Shown: one piece after another, positions 1 through 8,466 of the stretch
Position numbering within the stretch: the first letter of the stretch is position 1
Layout: the number at the start of each line of letters is the position of its first letter
From: Thermophilibacter gallinarum
GTDB lineage: Bacteria > Actinomycetota > Coriobacteriia > Coriobacteriales > Atopobiaceae
Assembly: GCF_014982725.1 (NCBI RefSeq)
Contig: NZ_JADCJZ010000001.1
Span: forward strand, 124,001-188,000
Reading direction: 5' to 3'
Length of the DNA: 64,000 bases
The notes under the pieces: generated by a model
Seen by the model: the letters and a program-made list of their open reading frames with translations, nothing else
What the model was told of the DNA's origin: nothing
The model's database searches: none
Made by a program: the position numbers and the translations under genes

Positions 1-962
1 CGGTGGCGCTCGTCGTCCTTCTGGTCAACGGTCTGAACCAGCTCATCGAGTGGGGCGTCCTCGACCTGGCGGGCACCGGCGACGAGCTGGTGGCGACCGC
101 GCTGCCAGTGCTCGTGCCGGCGGTGGCCGCCTTCGTGCTGGCCGCCATCGTGCTGGGCGCCGCCGTCTCGTTTGTGCTCGGCCTCGTGCGCTATGCAGGG
201 TATCGGGTGGAGCGCTACGCGGACCGCGTCGTCGTGGAGCACGGCCTGCTCTCGCGCTCGTCCCGAACGGTGGCCGTGGATCGCGTCCAGCACGTGGTCG
301 TGCGGCAGGGGATCATCCGCCAGCTCGTCGGCTACGCGGAGGTGTACGTGCAGGTGGTCTCGGCCCCGGGCGAGGCGGACGGCGAGCCCTCGGGCAGCGT
401 GCTGCTCCACCCCTTTGTGCGCATGGGCGAGCTCGACGCCCTTCTCGCCGAGGTCCTGCCGGCCTACGCCGGCGTGGTCGGCCAGGTGGAGCTGCGGCGC
501 CTTGGCCCGGTTGCGTGCCGGCGCGCCGTGGTGCGCGCCGCGATCTGGTGGCCTTTCGCGACGGCGATCTTCTTCGGCGTGCACTGGCTGTTCGGCCTCT
601 CCGGCCTGCTCGCGAGCGCAGGATGGCTGCTGGGCCCCCTGCTCGTGGCAGCGGTGCTGCTGAGCGTGGTGCTACTGGCGGGCCTCGTCGTCGACGCCCT
701 TCTCGCCTGGCGGGGCGCCCGCTACGGGCATACGGCTCGTGAGCTGGTGCTGGTTTCCGGAGGCTTCACGCGCCGGACTACGATCGCGCCGCGCTCACAC
801 CTGCAGCGGATGCAGGTCTCGGCGAGCCCGTTCCAGCGTCGTGCCGGCGTGGCCACGCTCTCCGCGCGGACCGCGGCGAGCGACGCGGAGGGCCTGGAGC
901 TGCGTGACGTTCCCGCGGACGACGCCGACGCCCTTCTCGCCTGGTTCCGCCCGCGCGGGTGA
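1..962 (+). CDS. bacterial PH-domain (YdbT-like) membrane protein, 5' truncated by window edge
   Basis: The reading frame is open from the first complete codon (position 3) to a TGA at 960-962; 319 residues are visible and the gene probably starts before the window. A hydrophobic segment (about residues 33-62) leads into one bacterial PH (bPH_2/DUF304) module with the usual pattern YRVERYADRVVVEHGLLSR followed by 'VDRVQHV'. A long hydrophobic block (about 178-235) is followed by a second bPH module (about 240-319). YdbT-type proteins are about 490 residues with three such modules, so roughly one is missing on the left. Role in the family is poorly known; membrane location is clear from sequence. 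Confidence 0.8.
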   Translation, partial: VALVVLLVNGLNQLIEWGVLDLAGTGDELVATALPVLVPAVAAFVLAAIVLGAAVSFVLGLVRYAGYRVERYADRVVVEHGLLSRSSRTVAVDRVQHVVVRQGIIRQLVGYAEVYVQVVSAPGEADGEPSGSVLLHPFVRMGELDALLAEVLPAYAGVVGQVELRRLGPVACRRAVVRAAIWWPFATAIFFGVHWLFGLSGLLASAGWLLGPLLVAAVLLSVVLLAGLVVDALLAWRGARYGHTARELVLVSGGFTRRTTIAPRSHLQRMQVSASPFQRRAGVATLSARTAASDAEGLELRDVPADDADALLAWFRPRG

Positions 963-967
963 GGCCT

Positions 968-1119
968 GGGTTAGAAACAACGCATCGTCCCCGCCCTTCT
1001 CGGCGTTTGGGTTAAAACGACCTCATCGTCCTCATCGAAACGCCTCCGGAAAGGGGGACGATGAGGTGGTTTTAACCCGCCCGGCCGCTCGGACGGGGAC
1101 GACGCGGTATTTCTAACCC
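968..1119. repeat. nested palindromic repeat, family A copy 1
   Basis: Four related arms of about 25 bases: two forward (968-992, 1009-1031) then two reversed (1053-1078, 1095-1119). Each arm begins GGGTTA and ends TCGTCC(CC) when read in its own direction, with a variable middle of about 11 bases. The inner pair can form a long stem (1009-1031 with 1053-1078). It starts five bases after the stop codon of the preceding gene. Confidence 0.85.
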
Positions 1120-1175
1120 TTGCGCGCCGGGCGAGAAGAACCTGTGGCCGTCGCGTGCTCCGGCCTCCCCGCGGG

Positions 1176-1181
1176 TATACT
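1176..1181 (+). promoter_or_regulatory. probable -10 element of dnaX
   Basis: TATACT lies 33 bases before the dnaX start codon. No good -35 hexamer is visible at the right distance. The assignment rests on the hexamer and its position only. Confidence 0.4.
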
Positions 1182-1214
1182 GGAACCTCGGAAGCCGACG
1201 TGCCCGGAGGCCGC

Positions 1215-3521
1215 ATGGAATCGCTCTACACCAAATACCGCCCGCAGACGTTCGAGCAGGTCGTGGGCCAGTCGCACGTGGTCGAGACCCTCAAGCGCGC
1301 CGTGCTCGAGGGGCGCACCAGCCACGCCTACCTCTTCTGCGGGCCGCGCGGCACCGGCAAGACCACCATGGCCCGCATCCTGGCCAAGGCGCTCATGTGC
1401 GAGAAGGGCCCGGCCGCGTTGCCCGACGGCAGCTGCGAGCAGTGCCGCCTCATCGCGTCCGGCGAGCACCCGGACGTCATCGAGCTGGACGCCGCCTCGC
1501 GCACCGGCGTCGATAACGTCCGCGAGGAGATCATCGGCCGCGTGAGCTACGCGCCGGTCATGGGCCGCGCGAAGGTCTACATCATCGACGAGGTCCACAT
1601 GCTCACCCCGGCGGCGTTCAACGCGCTGCTCAAGACGCTCGAGGAACCCCCCGAGCACGTGGTCTTCGTCATGTGCACCACCGACCCGCAGAAGATTCTC
1701 CCCACGATCCTCTCGCGCGTGCAGCGCTTCGACTTCCATGCCATCGGCAACGACGAGATGCAGGCGCACCTGGCCTACGTCTGCGGCCAGGAGGGCTTCA
1801 CCTATGACGCGGCCGCGCTCGAGCTGATCGTGCGCCACGCGCGCGGCGGCATGCGCGACGCGCTGACCTCGCTGGAGCAGCTCTCCGTCTTCGGCGCGGG
1901 CGACATCGGGCTGGAGGCGACCCAGGACCTGCTCGGCGAGGTGTCCGGCTCCGTGCTGGGCAAGGTCGCCGAGGCGATGGCCCGCCGCGATGCCGCCGCG
2001 CTCTTCGCCGAGGTCGCGACGCTCGCGGACGAGGGCCGCGACCTGCTGCGCTTCACGCGCGAGCTGGCCGCCCACGTGCGCGACGTCTACGTGGTGGCGG
2101 TGGCGCCGGATGCGGACGACGTCGTGGCGGCGCGCGGCGAGGAGCTCGCGGCCCTGCGCGCGGAGGCTGCCGCCTTCGGCTCGGCGGACCGCGTGGCGCG
2201 CGTGCTCACGGTCCTCGGTGATGCCTCGAGCGAGATGCGCACGGCCACCAACCAGCGGCTTGTTCTGGAGATCGCGCTCACCCGCGTGGCGCGCCCCGAG
2301 ACGGACCTCACCCTCGAGGCCCTCGCCGAGCGCGTGGGCGACCTCGAGCGCCAGGTGGCCATCCTCGCCACCCCCGGCGCCCGCCCTGCCGCCCCCGCCC
2401 CAGAGCCGCAGCCCGCCGTCTCCGAGCCACGAACCCAAACTCAAAACGGGTTTGGGTTCACCGCCCAAGCCCCTGCCTCGGCCGGCGTCAACGCCCCCGC
2501 AGCTCAGAGCGTCGCTCCGGAAGCTGCGCCGCAGCCGGCTCCTGCTCCTGCCCCGGTTTCCGAACCCAAACTCTCGGGCGCGGGCGAGAAGAACGGAGCG
2601 CCTGGGTCCGCCGGCGCGTCCGCGGGCCTCAGCAACGGCAACCTCCAGCGGGCCTGGAAGCAGGTCGTCGACCAGCTCGTGAGGCAGGTTCCGGCCAAGG
2701 GCTCGCTGCTCCTCTCGTCGACCGCCGTCTCCGACGACGGTGCGCGCCTCACCGTGTCCCTGCCCAAGGGCTCGCACTTCGCGGCGAGGATGCTCGAGCG
2801 CTCGGACGTCCGCGCGAGCGTGGACCCCGTCGTGTCGGCAGCCTTCGGGCCGCGACAGGTCGTCTACGTCGAGTCCAGCCTCGCGAGCCAGGCGATCTCC
2901 CGTGCCGAGGCCCAGGCGCAGCCCGCCCCGGCACCCGTCGCGCCTCCGGTCGAGGCCCCTGCCCCGACGCCCGCGCCCGCAGAGCCCGCGCCTGCGCCCG
3001 AGGCGCCCGTCGCGGAGCCGGCCCCGACGCCGGCCCCGGCCGAGCCGACCTACCCCATGCCCTGGGACGCCCCCGCCCCCGAGCCCGAGCCCGTCCCCTA
3101 CACCGACGCCGACGTGGCCTCGTTCGCCCAGGACGAGGAGCCTCCCGTCAACGAGCCGCCGGCCGCGGCGGCGCCCGCAGCGATACCGACGCCGGCGAAC
3201 TCGGTCGAGTCAACCGTGAACGGCCGGGGCGACGGGGGCACCCCCGCTGCGACTCACGAAGTGAGCGAGGCGTCAGCCGAGCGCGGAGCGGGCGGGGGTG
3301 CCCCCGCCGCCCCGGCCGGCACCGAGGAGCTCTCGCCCGAGTTCGCCGCCATCGCGGCCCAGCTCAGCGCCGCCTTCGGCCAGCCCCTCTCGGTGAGCGT
3401 GGAGCCCTCGAACCCCACCTCTGACGAGGAGGCCGCGGCCGAGCTCTCCAGGGAGCGGGACTACGAGGAGGACGCCGGCTTCACCGACGAACCCGTCGAC
3501 GACGAGGAAGATGACGAGTAG
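1215..3521 (+). CDS. dnaX: DNA polymerase III subunit gamma/tau
   Basis: Clamp-loader ATPase of the replicative polymerase. The ATG at 1215 follows CGGAGG (1205-1210) and gives the family N-terminus MESLYTKYRPQTF; 768 residues. Seen: Walker A GPRGTGKTT (43-51), zinc region C62/C74/C77 (the fourth cysteine of the E. coli protein is Asp here), Walker B 'IIDEVHML', and sensor-like LSRVQRFDF. From about residue 390 a long Ala/Pro-rich linker leads to a tau-like region and a very acidic end (DDEEDDE). The linker contains DNA palindromes (2431-2459, 3234-3305) that look like repeats accommodated in frame. It heads a dnaX-ebfC-recR group, a common arrangement. Confidence 0.97.
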   Translation: MESLYTKYRPQTFEQVVGQSHVVETLKRAVLEGRTSHAYLFCGPRGTGKTTMARILAKALMCEKGPAALPDGSCEQCRLIASGEHPDVIELDAASRTGVDNVREEIIGRVSYAPVMGRAKVYIIDEVHMLTPAAFNALLKTLEEPPEHVVFVMCTTDPQKILPTILSRVQRFDFHAIGNDEMQAHLAYVCGQEGFTYDAAALELIVRHARGGMRDALTSLEQLSVFGAGDIGLEATQDLLGEVSGSVLGKVAEAMARRDAAALFAEVATLADEGRDLLRFTRELAAHVRDVYVVAVAPDADDVVAARGEELAALRAEAAAFGSADRVARVLTVLGDASSEMRTATNQRLVLEIALTRVARPETDLTLEALAERVGDLERQVAILATPGARPAAPAPEPQPAVSEPRTQTQNGFGFTAQAPASAGVNAPAAQSVAPEAAPQPAPAPAPVSEPKLSGAGEKNGAPGSAGASAGLSNGNLQRAWKQVVDQLVRQVPAKGSLLLSSTAVSDDGARLTVSLPKGSHFAARMLERSDVRASVDPVVSAAFGPRQVVYVESSLASQAISRAEAQAQPAPAPVAPPVEAPAPTPAPAEPAPAPEAPVAEPAPTPAPAEPTYPMPWDAPAPEPEPVPYTDADVASFAQDEEPPVNEPPAAAAPAAIPTPANSVESTVNGRGDGGTPAATHEVSEASAERGAGGGAPAAPAGTEELSPEFAAIAAQLSAAFGQPLSVSVEPSNPTSDEEAAAELSRERDYEEDAGFTDEPVDDEEDDE
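2431..2459. repeat. inverted repeat inside dnaX linker
   Basis: GAACCCAAAC at 2431-2440 is matched by GTTTGGGTTC at 2450-2459 with a nine-base loop; a third copy of GAACCCAAAC sits at 2572-2581 in a different reading frame. Conservation at DNA level across frames suggests a repeat element inside the coding linker and not a protein repeat. Confidence 0.6.
3234..3305. repeat. second inverted repeat inside dnaX linker
   Basis: GGGGGCACCCCC at 3234-3245 pairs with GGGGGTGCCCCC at 3294-3305, enclosing a small hairpin CTCAC-GAA-GTGAG at 3253-3265. The whole unit is in frame and lies in the disordered Ala/Pro-rich part of tau. Confidence 0.5.
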
Positions 3522-3586
3522 CACCATTCACCGTACCTCTCGCCCGCGGAACCGCGGCGAGCGATAGCGAAGAAAGGAAACACGGC

Positions 3587-3922
3587 ATGTCCAAGGGATT
3601 CAACATGGGCGGCATGAACCGCAACCAGATGATGGCCCAGGCCCGCAAGATGCAGGAGCAGCTCCTGGCCGCCCAGCAGAAGGCGGCCGAGACCGAGGTC
3701 TCCGCGAGCGCGGGCGGCGGCGCCGTCAAGGTCACGGCCACCGGCGACCTGCGCCTGACCTCGCTCACGATCGACCCGGGCGCCGTCGACCCCGAGGACG
3801 TCGAGATGCTGCAGGACATGATCCTCGCCGCCGTGAACGACGTCCTGGACTCCGCCGAGCAGATGGCCAGCCAGCAGCTCGGCGCCGTGACGGGCGGCAT
3901 GAGCATCCCGGGCCTGTTCTAG
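3587..3922 (+). CDS. ebfC: YbaB/EbfC family nucleoid-associated protein
   Basis: A small (111 aa) DNA-binding dimer of the YbaB/EbfC family, almost always encoded between dnaX and recR, as here. The N-terminus is Met/Gln-rich (NQMMAQARKMQEQLLAAQQK), followed by the 'VKVTATGDLRLTSLTIDP' beta-hairpin region and a helical end. The ATG is preceded by AAAGGA (3573-3579). The family is associated with the nucleoid; the precise role is unsettled. The recR gene begins only three bases after its stop. Confidence 0.95.
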   Translation: MSKGFNMGGMNRNQMMAQARKMQEQLLAAQQKAAETEVSASAGGGAVKVTATGDLRLTSLTIDPGAVDPEDVEMLQDMILAAVNDVLDSAEQMASQQLGAVTGGMSIPGLF

Positions 3923-3925
3923 GAC

Positions 3926-4549
3926 GTGCCTGCCGTGTCCATGGACGCCACCATAAACGACGGCCGCGCGCTCCAGCGGCTGCTGGACGAGCTGGGCAGG
4001 CTGCCGGGCATCGGCCCCAAGTCGGCCCAGCGCATCGCCTACCACCTGCTCGAGGCCGACGCCGAGGAGGCGCGTCGCCTCGCCGCCGCGATCCTCGAGG
4101 TCAAGCAGCAGGTGCACTTCTGCCCGGTGTGCTTCAGCTATGCCACGCGCGAGACCTGCGACGTCTGCGCCGACGGATCGCGCGATCGCGAGCGCATCTG
4201 CGTGGTCTCCGAGCCGCGCGACGTGAGCGCCATCGAGCGCACGGGCAGCTACCACGGGCTCTATCACGTGCTCGGCGGCGTCATCAGCCCCATGGACAAG
4301 ATCGGGCCCGAGCAGCTCCACGTGCGCGAGCTGCTGGCGCGCCTTGCCGACGGCAGCGTCACCGAGGTCATCCTCGCCACCAACCCGGACGTCGAGGGCG
4401 AGACCACGGCGACCTACCTCGCGCGCGTCATCCATCCGCTGGGCGTGCGCGTCTCTCGCCTGGCGAGCGGCCTGCCCGTGGGCGGGGACCTGGAATATGC
4501 GGACGAAATCACCCTCGGGCGCGCCATCGAGGAGCGCCGCGAGGTCTAG
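3926..4549 (+). CDS. recR: recombination mediator protein RecR
   Basis: RecR acts with RecF/RecO to load RecA at single-stranded gaps. Seen: N-terminal helix-hairpin-helix '[16 protein letters not shown]', a C4 zinc finger (CPVC...CDVC), and a Toprim domain beginning [16 protein letters not shown] with the acidic 'PDVEGETT'. Length is normal (207 aa from the GTG at 3926). A GTG at 3935 and an ATG at 3941 are alternative starts; none has a clear Shine-Dalgarno, so the start is uncertain. Confidence 0.95.
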   Translation: MPAVSMDATINDGRALQRLLDELGRLPGIGPKSAQRIAYHLLEADAEEARRLAAAILEVKQQVHFCPVCFSYATRETCDVCADGSRDRERICVVSEPRDVSAIERTGSYHGLYHVLGGVISPMDKIGPEQLHVRELLARLADGSVTEVILATNPDVEGETTATYLARVIHPLGVRVSRLASGLPVGGDLEYADEITLGRAIEERREV

Positions 4550-4564
4550 CGATCGGGGGACGCT

Positions 4565-5443
4565 ATGGCAGCAAGGGACGAGAAGAACGTGCGCCCGGCG
4601 CACCACGCGAGCCACGCCGCGCCAGCGGGGCGGGGAAGCCACGCCGCCGCCGGAGGCTCGGCGCACGCCAGCCACGCGCGGACCGGCGCGCGGCGCGCGG
4701 CGCGCCAGGGCTCTCAGGGCTTGGCCAGCGACTCCAGCGAGATCTCGACGATCGGCGCTGGGCAGGGCGCGCGCGTGACCACGCGAAAGAACGCCGCCGA
4801 GGCCGCGGACCGCGCCCGACAGAACGCCGAGAGGCGCTACGCCAAGCGCCACCCCGAGGCCCGCGCCCCGCAGGGCGGCCCGGAGCGGAGCGTCCGCAAC
4901 ATCGTCCTTCTCGTCATCGCCGGCATCCTAGTGGTCGCGGTGGTCTTTGCCGTCGGGAGCCTGATCAACGCGCTGCTGTTCCCTCCCGCGACCGAGGAGG
5001 CCACCAAGCAGGAGCAGACCCTGCGCCCCAGCGACGACGAGCTCGCCGCGCAGGAGGAGCAGGCCGAGCACGACGCCGGCCACGAGCAGGCGGGCGTCGA
5101 CGGGACCGTGAGCTACGCCGGCGAGACGTACTCGCTGCACCAGGGAGACGACGGCGCCTGGAGCCTCGTCAACTCCGCCGGCGAGGCGCTCGTTGCGCTC
5201 GAGGGAACGCCGGTCGCGCTGGTGCGCACCGGAGACACGCTGCTGGCGCCCGAGAACCGCGACGGCGGCTGGGACGTGCCGTGCTACGTCGTCGGCGGCC
5301 ACACGCAGGGCATCACCTACGTCGTCGGCTCCGACGGCAACCCGGTGCAGGGCTCCGGGGACATCGCGTCCGTCGAGCTCGACGGGACCACGCTCCGCGT
5401 GACGGGCGCCGACGGGTCCACGACCGACGTCGCGCTGGCGTAG
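4565..5443 (+). CDS. single-pass membrane protein of unknown function
   Basis: Not recognised as a named family. 292 residues; ATG at 4565 preceded by GGGGGA. The first 110 residues are basic, His/Ala/Gly/Arg-rich and probably disordered and cytoplasmic. One membrane segment spans about 112-139 (NIVLLVIAGILVVAVVFAV). A short acidic stretch follows (to about 175), then a small beta-rich C-terminal domain (about 180-292), presumably outside the cell. It follows recR by 15 bases and may be co-transcribed. Function cannot be inferred. Confidence 0.75.
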   Translation: MAARDEKNVRPAHHASHAAPAGRGSHAAAGGSAHASHARTGARRAARQGSQGLASDSSEISTIGAGQGARVTTRKNAAEAADRARQNAERRYAKRHPEARAPQGGPERSVRNIVLLVIAGILVVAVVFAVGSLINALLFPPATEEATKQEQTLRPSDDELAAQEEQAEHDAGHEQAGVDGTVSYAGETYSLHQGDDGAWSLVNSAGEALVALEGTPVALVRTGDTLLAPENRDGGWDVPCYVVGGHTQGITYVVGSDGNPVQGSGDIASVELDGTTLRVTGADGSTTDVALA

Positions 5444-5451
5444 ACGCCTCC

Positions 5452-5603
5452 GGGTTAGAAATACCGCGTCGTCCCCGTTCCCGCGGCCGATCGGGTTAGG
5501 AATACCGCATCGTCCCCCTCCAAACGCGTCCGCGGAGGGGGACGACGCGTTGTTTCTAACCCGCGCGGCGAGAAGGACGGGGACGAGGGCACTTTTCTAA
5601 CCC
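5452..5603. repeat. nested palindromic repeat, family A copy 2
   Basis: Forward arms at 5452-5476 and 5493-5517, reversed arms at 5537-5562 and 5579-5603. Outer and inner arms can pair with each other apart from a mismatched middle. Begins eight bases after the stop of the preceding gene. A CGAGAAGGAC string sits between the two reversed arms, as in several other copies. Confidence 0.85.
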
Positions 5604-5894
5604 GTCCCTGATATTAATAAAAATAGAAAACGTACTAGCGACATGAGATCCGAACGCATCTGAGTGCTTGCTGCATATTTTGTAGCAATTCGATGGAAGA
5701 ACATCGTGTTGCATCCTAGACGGCCTCTCGGCAAACTGTGAGTATGCGGAAAATGGCATGCGTTTCACCATAGGTTCGTTTGTTTCAGTTCTGCCATGAC
5801 TTGGCAGCCAAAAAGGGAGGCCAAGCCGCGGATAGCGTGCTGCTCGTTATATCGATTCAAAACGTGATGTTATTTCGAGTCATGGGAGGCACGG
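5604..5894 (+). promoter_or_regulatory. A+T-rich upstream region of the amino-sugar PTS operon
   Basis: About 290 bases without a credible gene, clearly richer in A+T than its surroundings, and so the likely promoter and regulator-binding region. It contains a short palindrome CTGCCA-TGACT-TGGCAG at 5791-5807, a possible operator or RNA hairpin. A GGGAGG ribosome-binding site (5884-5889) precedes the next gene. No convincing -35/-10 pair was assigned. Confidence 0.45.
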
Positions 5895-6629
5895 ATGGGA
5901 TTCGCGGACCTGTATTTGAATGCAGTCGAGGACGTCCTGTCAGCCATCGTCTCTGACGAGCGCGAGGCCATAGACCGGGCAGGCGAGCTGCTCGCCTCCT
6001 CCCTTTCTCATGACGGGATGCTCTACGTCTTTGGCTGCGGTCACTCCCACATGGTCGAGGAGGAGCTTTTCTATCGCGCCGGCGGCCTCGCCCCGGTCTG
6101 CCCGATGTTCGACACCTCGACGATGCTCCACGAGGGGGCGGCAAAGAGCAGCCTGCTCGAGCGAAAGAGCGGCTATGCGACCCTCATAGCGGAGCGCTAT
6201 CCGATCGGCCCGAACGACTGCCTGCTCGTCGCGTCCACAAGCGGCATCAACTCCCTTGCGATAGAGATGGCCCAGGCGGCTGCCGAGAAGGGCGCCGCTG
6301 TCATAGGCATCTCCTCCTTCGCCTACCGCGAGAAGCCCAGCCGGCACCCGCTCGGCCTGCACCTCCCCGACGTCTGTGACGTCTGCGTCGACAACCACGT
6401 CGCCGTAGGCGATGCGAGCGTTCCGGTGCGCACAGACGGGACCAAGGCCGGTCCGACCTCGAGCATCGCCACGCTCCTCATTGCCAATCTCGTCATGCTC
6501 TCCGCCTGCGAACGTCTGCGCGCCGCCGGACGCGAGCCTGAGGTGTTCCTGAGCGGCAACTGCGAAGGGTCGTCCGAACACAACGCAGACCTGGTCAGAC
6601 GGTATTCGGCTCGGGTCAGGAGCCTGTAG
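5895..6629 (+). CDS. SIS-domain sugar-phosphate protein (first of two)
   Basis: 244 residues, one SIS (sugar isomerase) fold of the UPF0309-like group. The phosphosugar-binding strand-loop 'VFGCGHSHM' (about 46) and 'LLVASTSGINSLAIEMA' (about 112) are the typical SIS signatures. SIS proteins isomerise, deaminate or cleave phosphosugars, or bind them as regulators. First gene of an operon with PTS components and NanE, so a phosphorylated amino sugar is the likely ligand. A second SIS protein is encoded at 9652. Exact reaction unknown. Confidence 0.8.
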   Translation: MGFADLYLNAVEDVLSAIVSDEREAIDRAGELLASSLSHDGMLYVFGCGHSHMVEEELFYRAGGLAPVCPMFDTSTMLHEGAAKSSLLERKSGYATLIAERYPIGPNDCLLVASTSGINSLAIEMAQAAAEKGAAVIGISSFAYREKPSRHPLGLHLPDVCDVCVDNHVAVGDASVPVRTDGTKAGPTSSIATLLIANLVMLSACERLRAAGREPEVFLSGNCEGSSEHNADLVRRYSARVRSL

Positions 6630-6637
6630 GGGGCACC

Positions 6638-8461
6638 GTGAACAGCCGCGCAGCACATATCGTGAGCATTCTCATTGCCGACGGCCATGCGAGCCTCGAG
6701 CACCTCTCGAGGGAGCTCGGCATCAGCCCGAGGCTCGTCCGGTATGAGCTCGACGGCCTTGACGCCTTCTGTCGCCGGCTCGGCCTTGCCGCGCCCATAC
6801 TCGACAAGGGTGTCGTGCGCTTCCCTGACGCTGGCCAGGTCTTCTCGGTGTCAGGAGCCATTGATGATCTGGACCCCGTTGACTTCGTGCTGTCTCCGAC
6901 GGAGCGCCGCGACGTGGAGTTCATGCTCTTCCTCACCTCGGGTGCCGCGCATCTGACGAGCCAGCAGATCGCCGACCGTCTCGGCGTGAGCCGCAGCATC
7001 ATCGACCGCGACGTCACGTTGCTCAAGAGCGAGCTGTCTGCCTCCGGCCTGCGCCTCGAGTCGCTCTCGAGCAAGGGTAGGCGCCTCGCGGGAAGCGAGT
7101 TCGCCGTGCGCAGGCTTGCCGTCCAGGTGATTGAGCGCAACCTCGACTTTGCCTGCGTCCACGACGAACGGGCCTTCGCCTGGAGTGCCGCAGCCCGGTG
7201 GTTCAAGGCCCTGGGCGTCGTGGACTCCGCGAGAGAGCTGCTCGGAGTCGTGATGAGCCTCGAGTCAGGTGACTTCGGCCACTGGCTGGCGTTCGATTCG
7301 CTCCGAATGATCGTCTACACGCTTGCTGTCATGCGCATGCGGATAGACTCCTCGTGCGTGGAGAGCGACCAGATCCCTGACCTTGCGTCCGTCGTCTCTT
7401 CCCGCGAGTACGTCTATGCGGTGCAGATTGCCGACGAGATGGCGCGAACCGGTGGCGCCCCTCTGCCGACCGGCGAGGTTGACTATCTTGCCATGGTTCT
7501 TCTCGGCGCCCGCTTCGTCACCCCCGAGCCCTACCTTCGTGAGGACTGGATCGGCGTGCAGATGCTGCTCGACCGCATCGTCCGCTCGATGGAGGAGCGA
7601 CTGGGGGAGAGCTTCTCCGCCGACCAGGAACTCATCGAGTCGCTCCAGAACCACCTCGGTCCCATGGTTTTCCGCCTGCGCCACGGCATCGTCACGCTCT
7701 CTCCCGACGTCGAGGACGCGCGGGCCTCGCACCCGATGTGCTTCGAGGCCCTCGAGGACATCGTCTCCCATGAGGAAGGCGGCCTTCTCGGCGAGGTCTC
7801 CGAGGGGGACGTCGCCTATCTCGCGCTCTACTTCTGCGCGTCGATCGAGCGCATGGCGAGAAGGGCTGCGATAGGCCGCACGGACGACGTGCTTCTCGAG
7901 AAGATCATGGGGGTCGTCCAGCGGCACTGCACGATCCTCGACCCTGAGGGACTTCTCGGCGATATGGAGCGCGCGTTCACGGCGCACGGCCTCGTGGTCC
8001 ATGCCGAGCGCATCCAGCCCTCCCTGGCGGAGCTGCTCGGTCCGGAGAAGATCCTCTGTCCCGTGGACGCCTCCGGCTACGAGGAGGCCATCCGGACGGC
8101 GTGCGCGCCGCTGGTCTCCGCCGGCGACGTGGACGACGACTTCGTGGACCAGGCTCTCGCGGACATGCGCCGCGAGGGGACCTGCTTCGCCTTCATGCCC
8201 GGCGTCGCCCTCGTCCACGGACGCGCGGGGCGCAGCGTGAACCGCCTTGCGATGACGCTCGCGGTCCTTCCCGAGGGCGTTGAGTCTGGCCGTGCGGACT
8301 ATGACCCGATTCATCTGGTGTTCTGTCTCGCCGCAACTGACAACTGGTCCCACATCCGTGCCCTCAGGGACCTTCTCGAGCTCTTTGACAGGGTCGACGT
8401 CCAGACCCTGTGCACAGCCAGGAATGCAAGTGAGATCAGGGAAGTCATGGGAGGTGCGTAA
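6638..8461 (+). CDS. BglG/MtlR-type PRD transcriptional regulator with EIIA domain
   Basis: 607 residues, GTG start after GTAGGGGG. Order: N-terminal HTH (about 5-60), second HTH (about 95-150, 'LTSQQIADRLGVSRSIIDRDV'), two PRD domains (about 180-400), and a C-terminal EIIA-type domain with PGVALVHGR carrying the candidate phospho-His. LicR/MtlR-type proteins activate PTS operons and are tuned by PTS phosphorylation of PRD and EIIA histidines. PRD1 seems to lack the usual histidines (DSLRMIVYTLAV; YLAMVLLGARF), and in PRD2 the second is Tyr (YLALYFCASIER), while NHLGPMVFRLRHG is kept. It likely regulates its own operon. Confidence 0.85.
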   Translation: MNSRAAHIVSILIADGHASLEHLSRELGISPRLVRYELDGLDAFCRRLGLAAPILDKGVVRFPDAGQVFSVSGAIDDLDPVDFVLSPTERRDVEFMLFLTSGAAHLTSQQIADRLGVSRSIIDRDVTLLKSELSASGLRLESLSSKGRRLAGSEFAVRRLAVQVIERNLDFACVHDERAFAWSAAARWFKALGVVDSARELLGVVMSLESGDFGHWLAFDSLRMIVYTLAVMRMRIDSSCVESDQIPDLASVVSSREYVYAVQIADEMARTGGAPLPTGEVDYLAMVLLGARFVTPEPYLREDWIGVQMLLDRIVRSMEERLGESFSADQELIESLQNHLGPMVFRLRHGIVTLSPDVEDARASHPMCFEALEDIVSHEEGGLLGEVSEGDVAYLALYFCASIERMARRAAIGRTDDVLLEKIMGVVQRHCTILDPEGLLGDMERAFTAHGLVVHAERIQPSLAELLGPEKILCPVDASGYEEAIRTACAPLVSAGDVDDDFVDQALADMRREGTCFAFMPGVALVHGRAGRSVNRLAMTLAVLPEGVESGRADYDPIHLVFCLAATDNWSHIRALRDLLELFDRVDVQTLCTARNASEIREVMGGA

Positions 8462-8466
8462 ACGAG

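Noticed and set aside
968-1119. Family A arms at first look like CRISPR direct repeats
   Set aside because: Arms alternate in orientation, vary in the middle, occur as isolated four-arm units and have no cas genes nearby.
1120-1214. SRP RNA (ffs) gene upstream of dnaX, a frequent position
   Set aside because: No SRP domain IV tetraloop or conserved asymmetric loop visible; the stretch is a promoter region.
5556-5771. Possible 71-residue leftward gene in the A+T-rich stretch
   Set aside because: No ribosome-binding site, overlaps the family A repeat, and its composition is not that of coding DNA.
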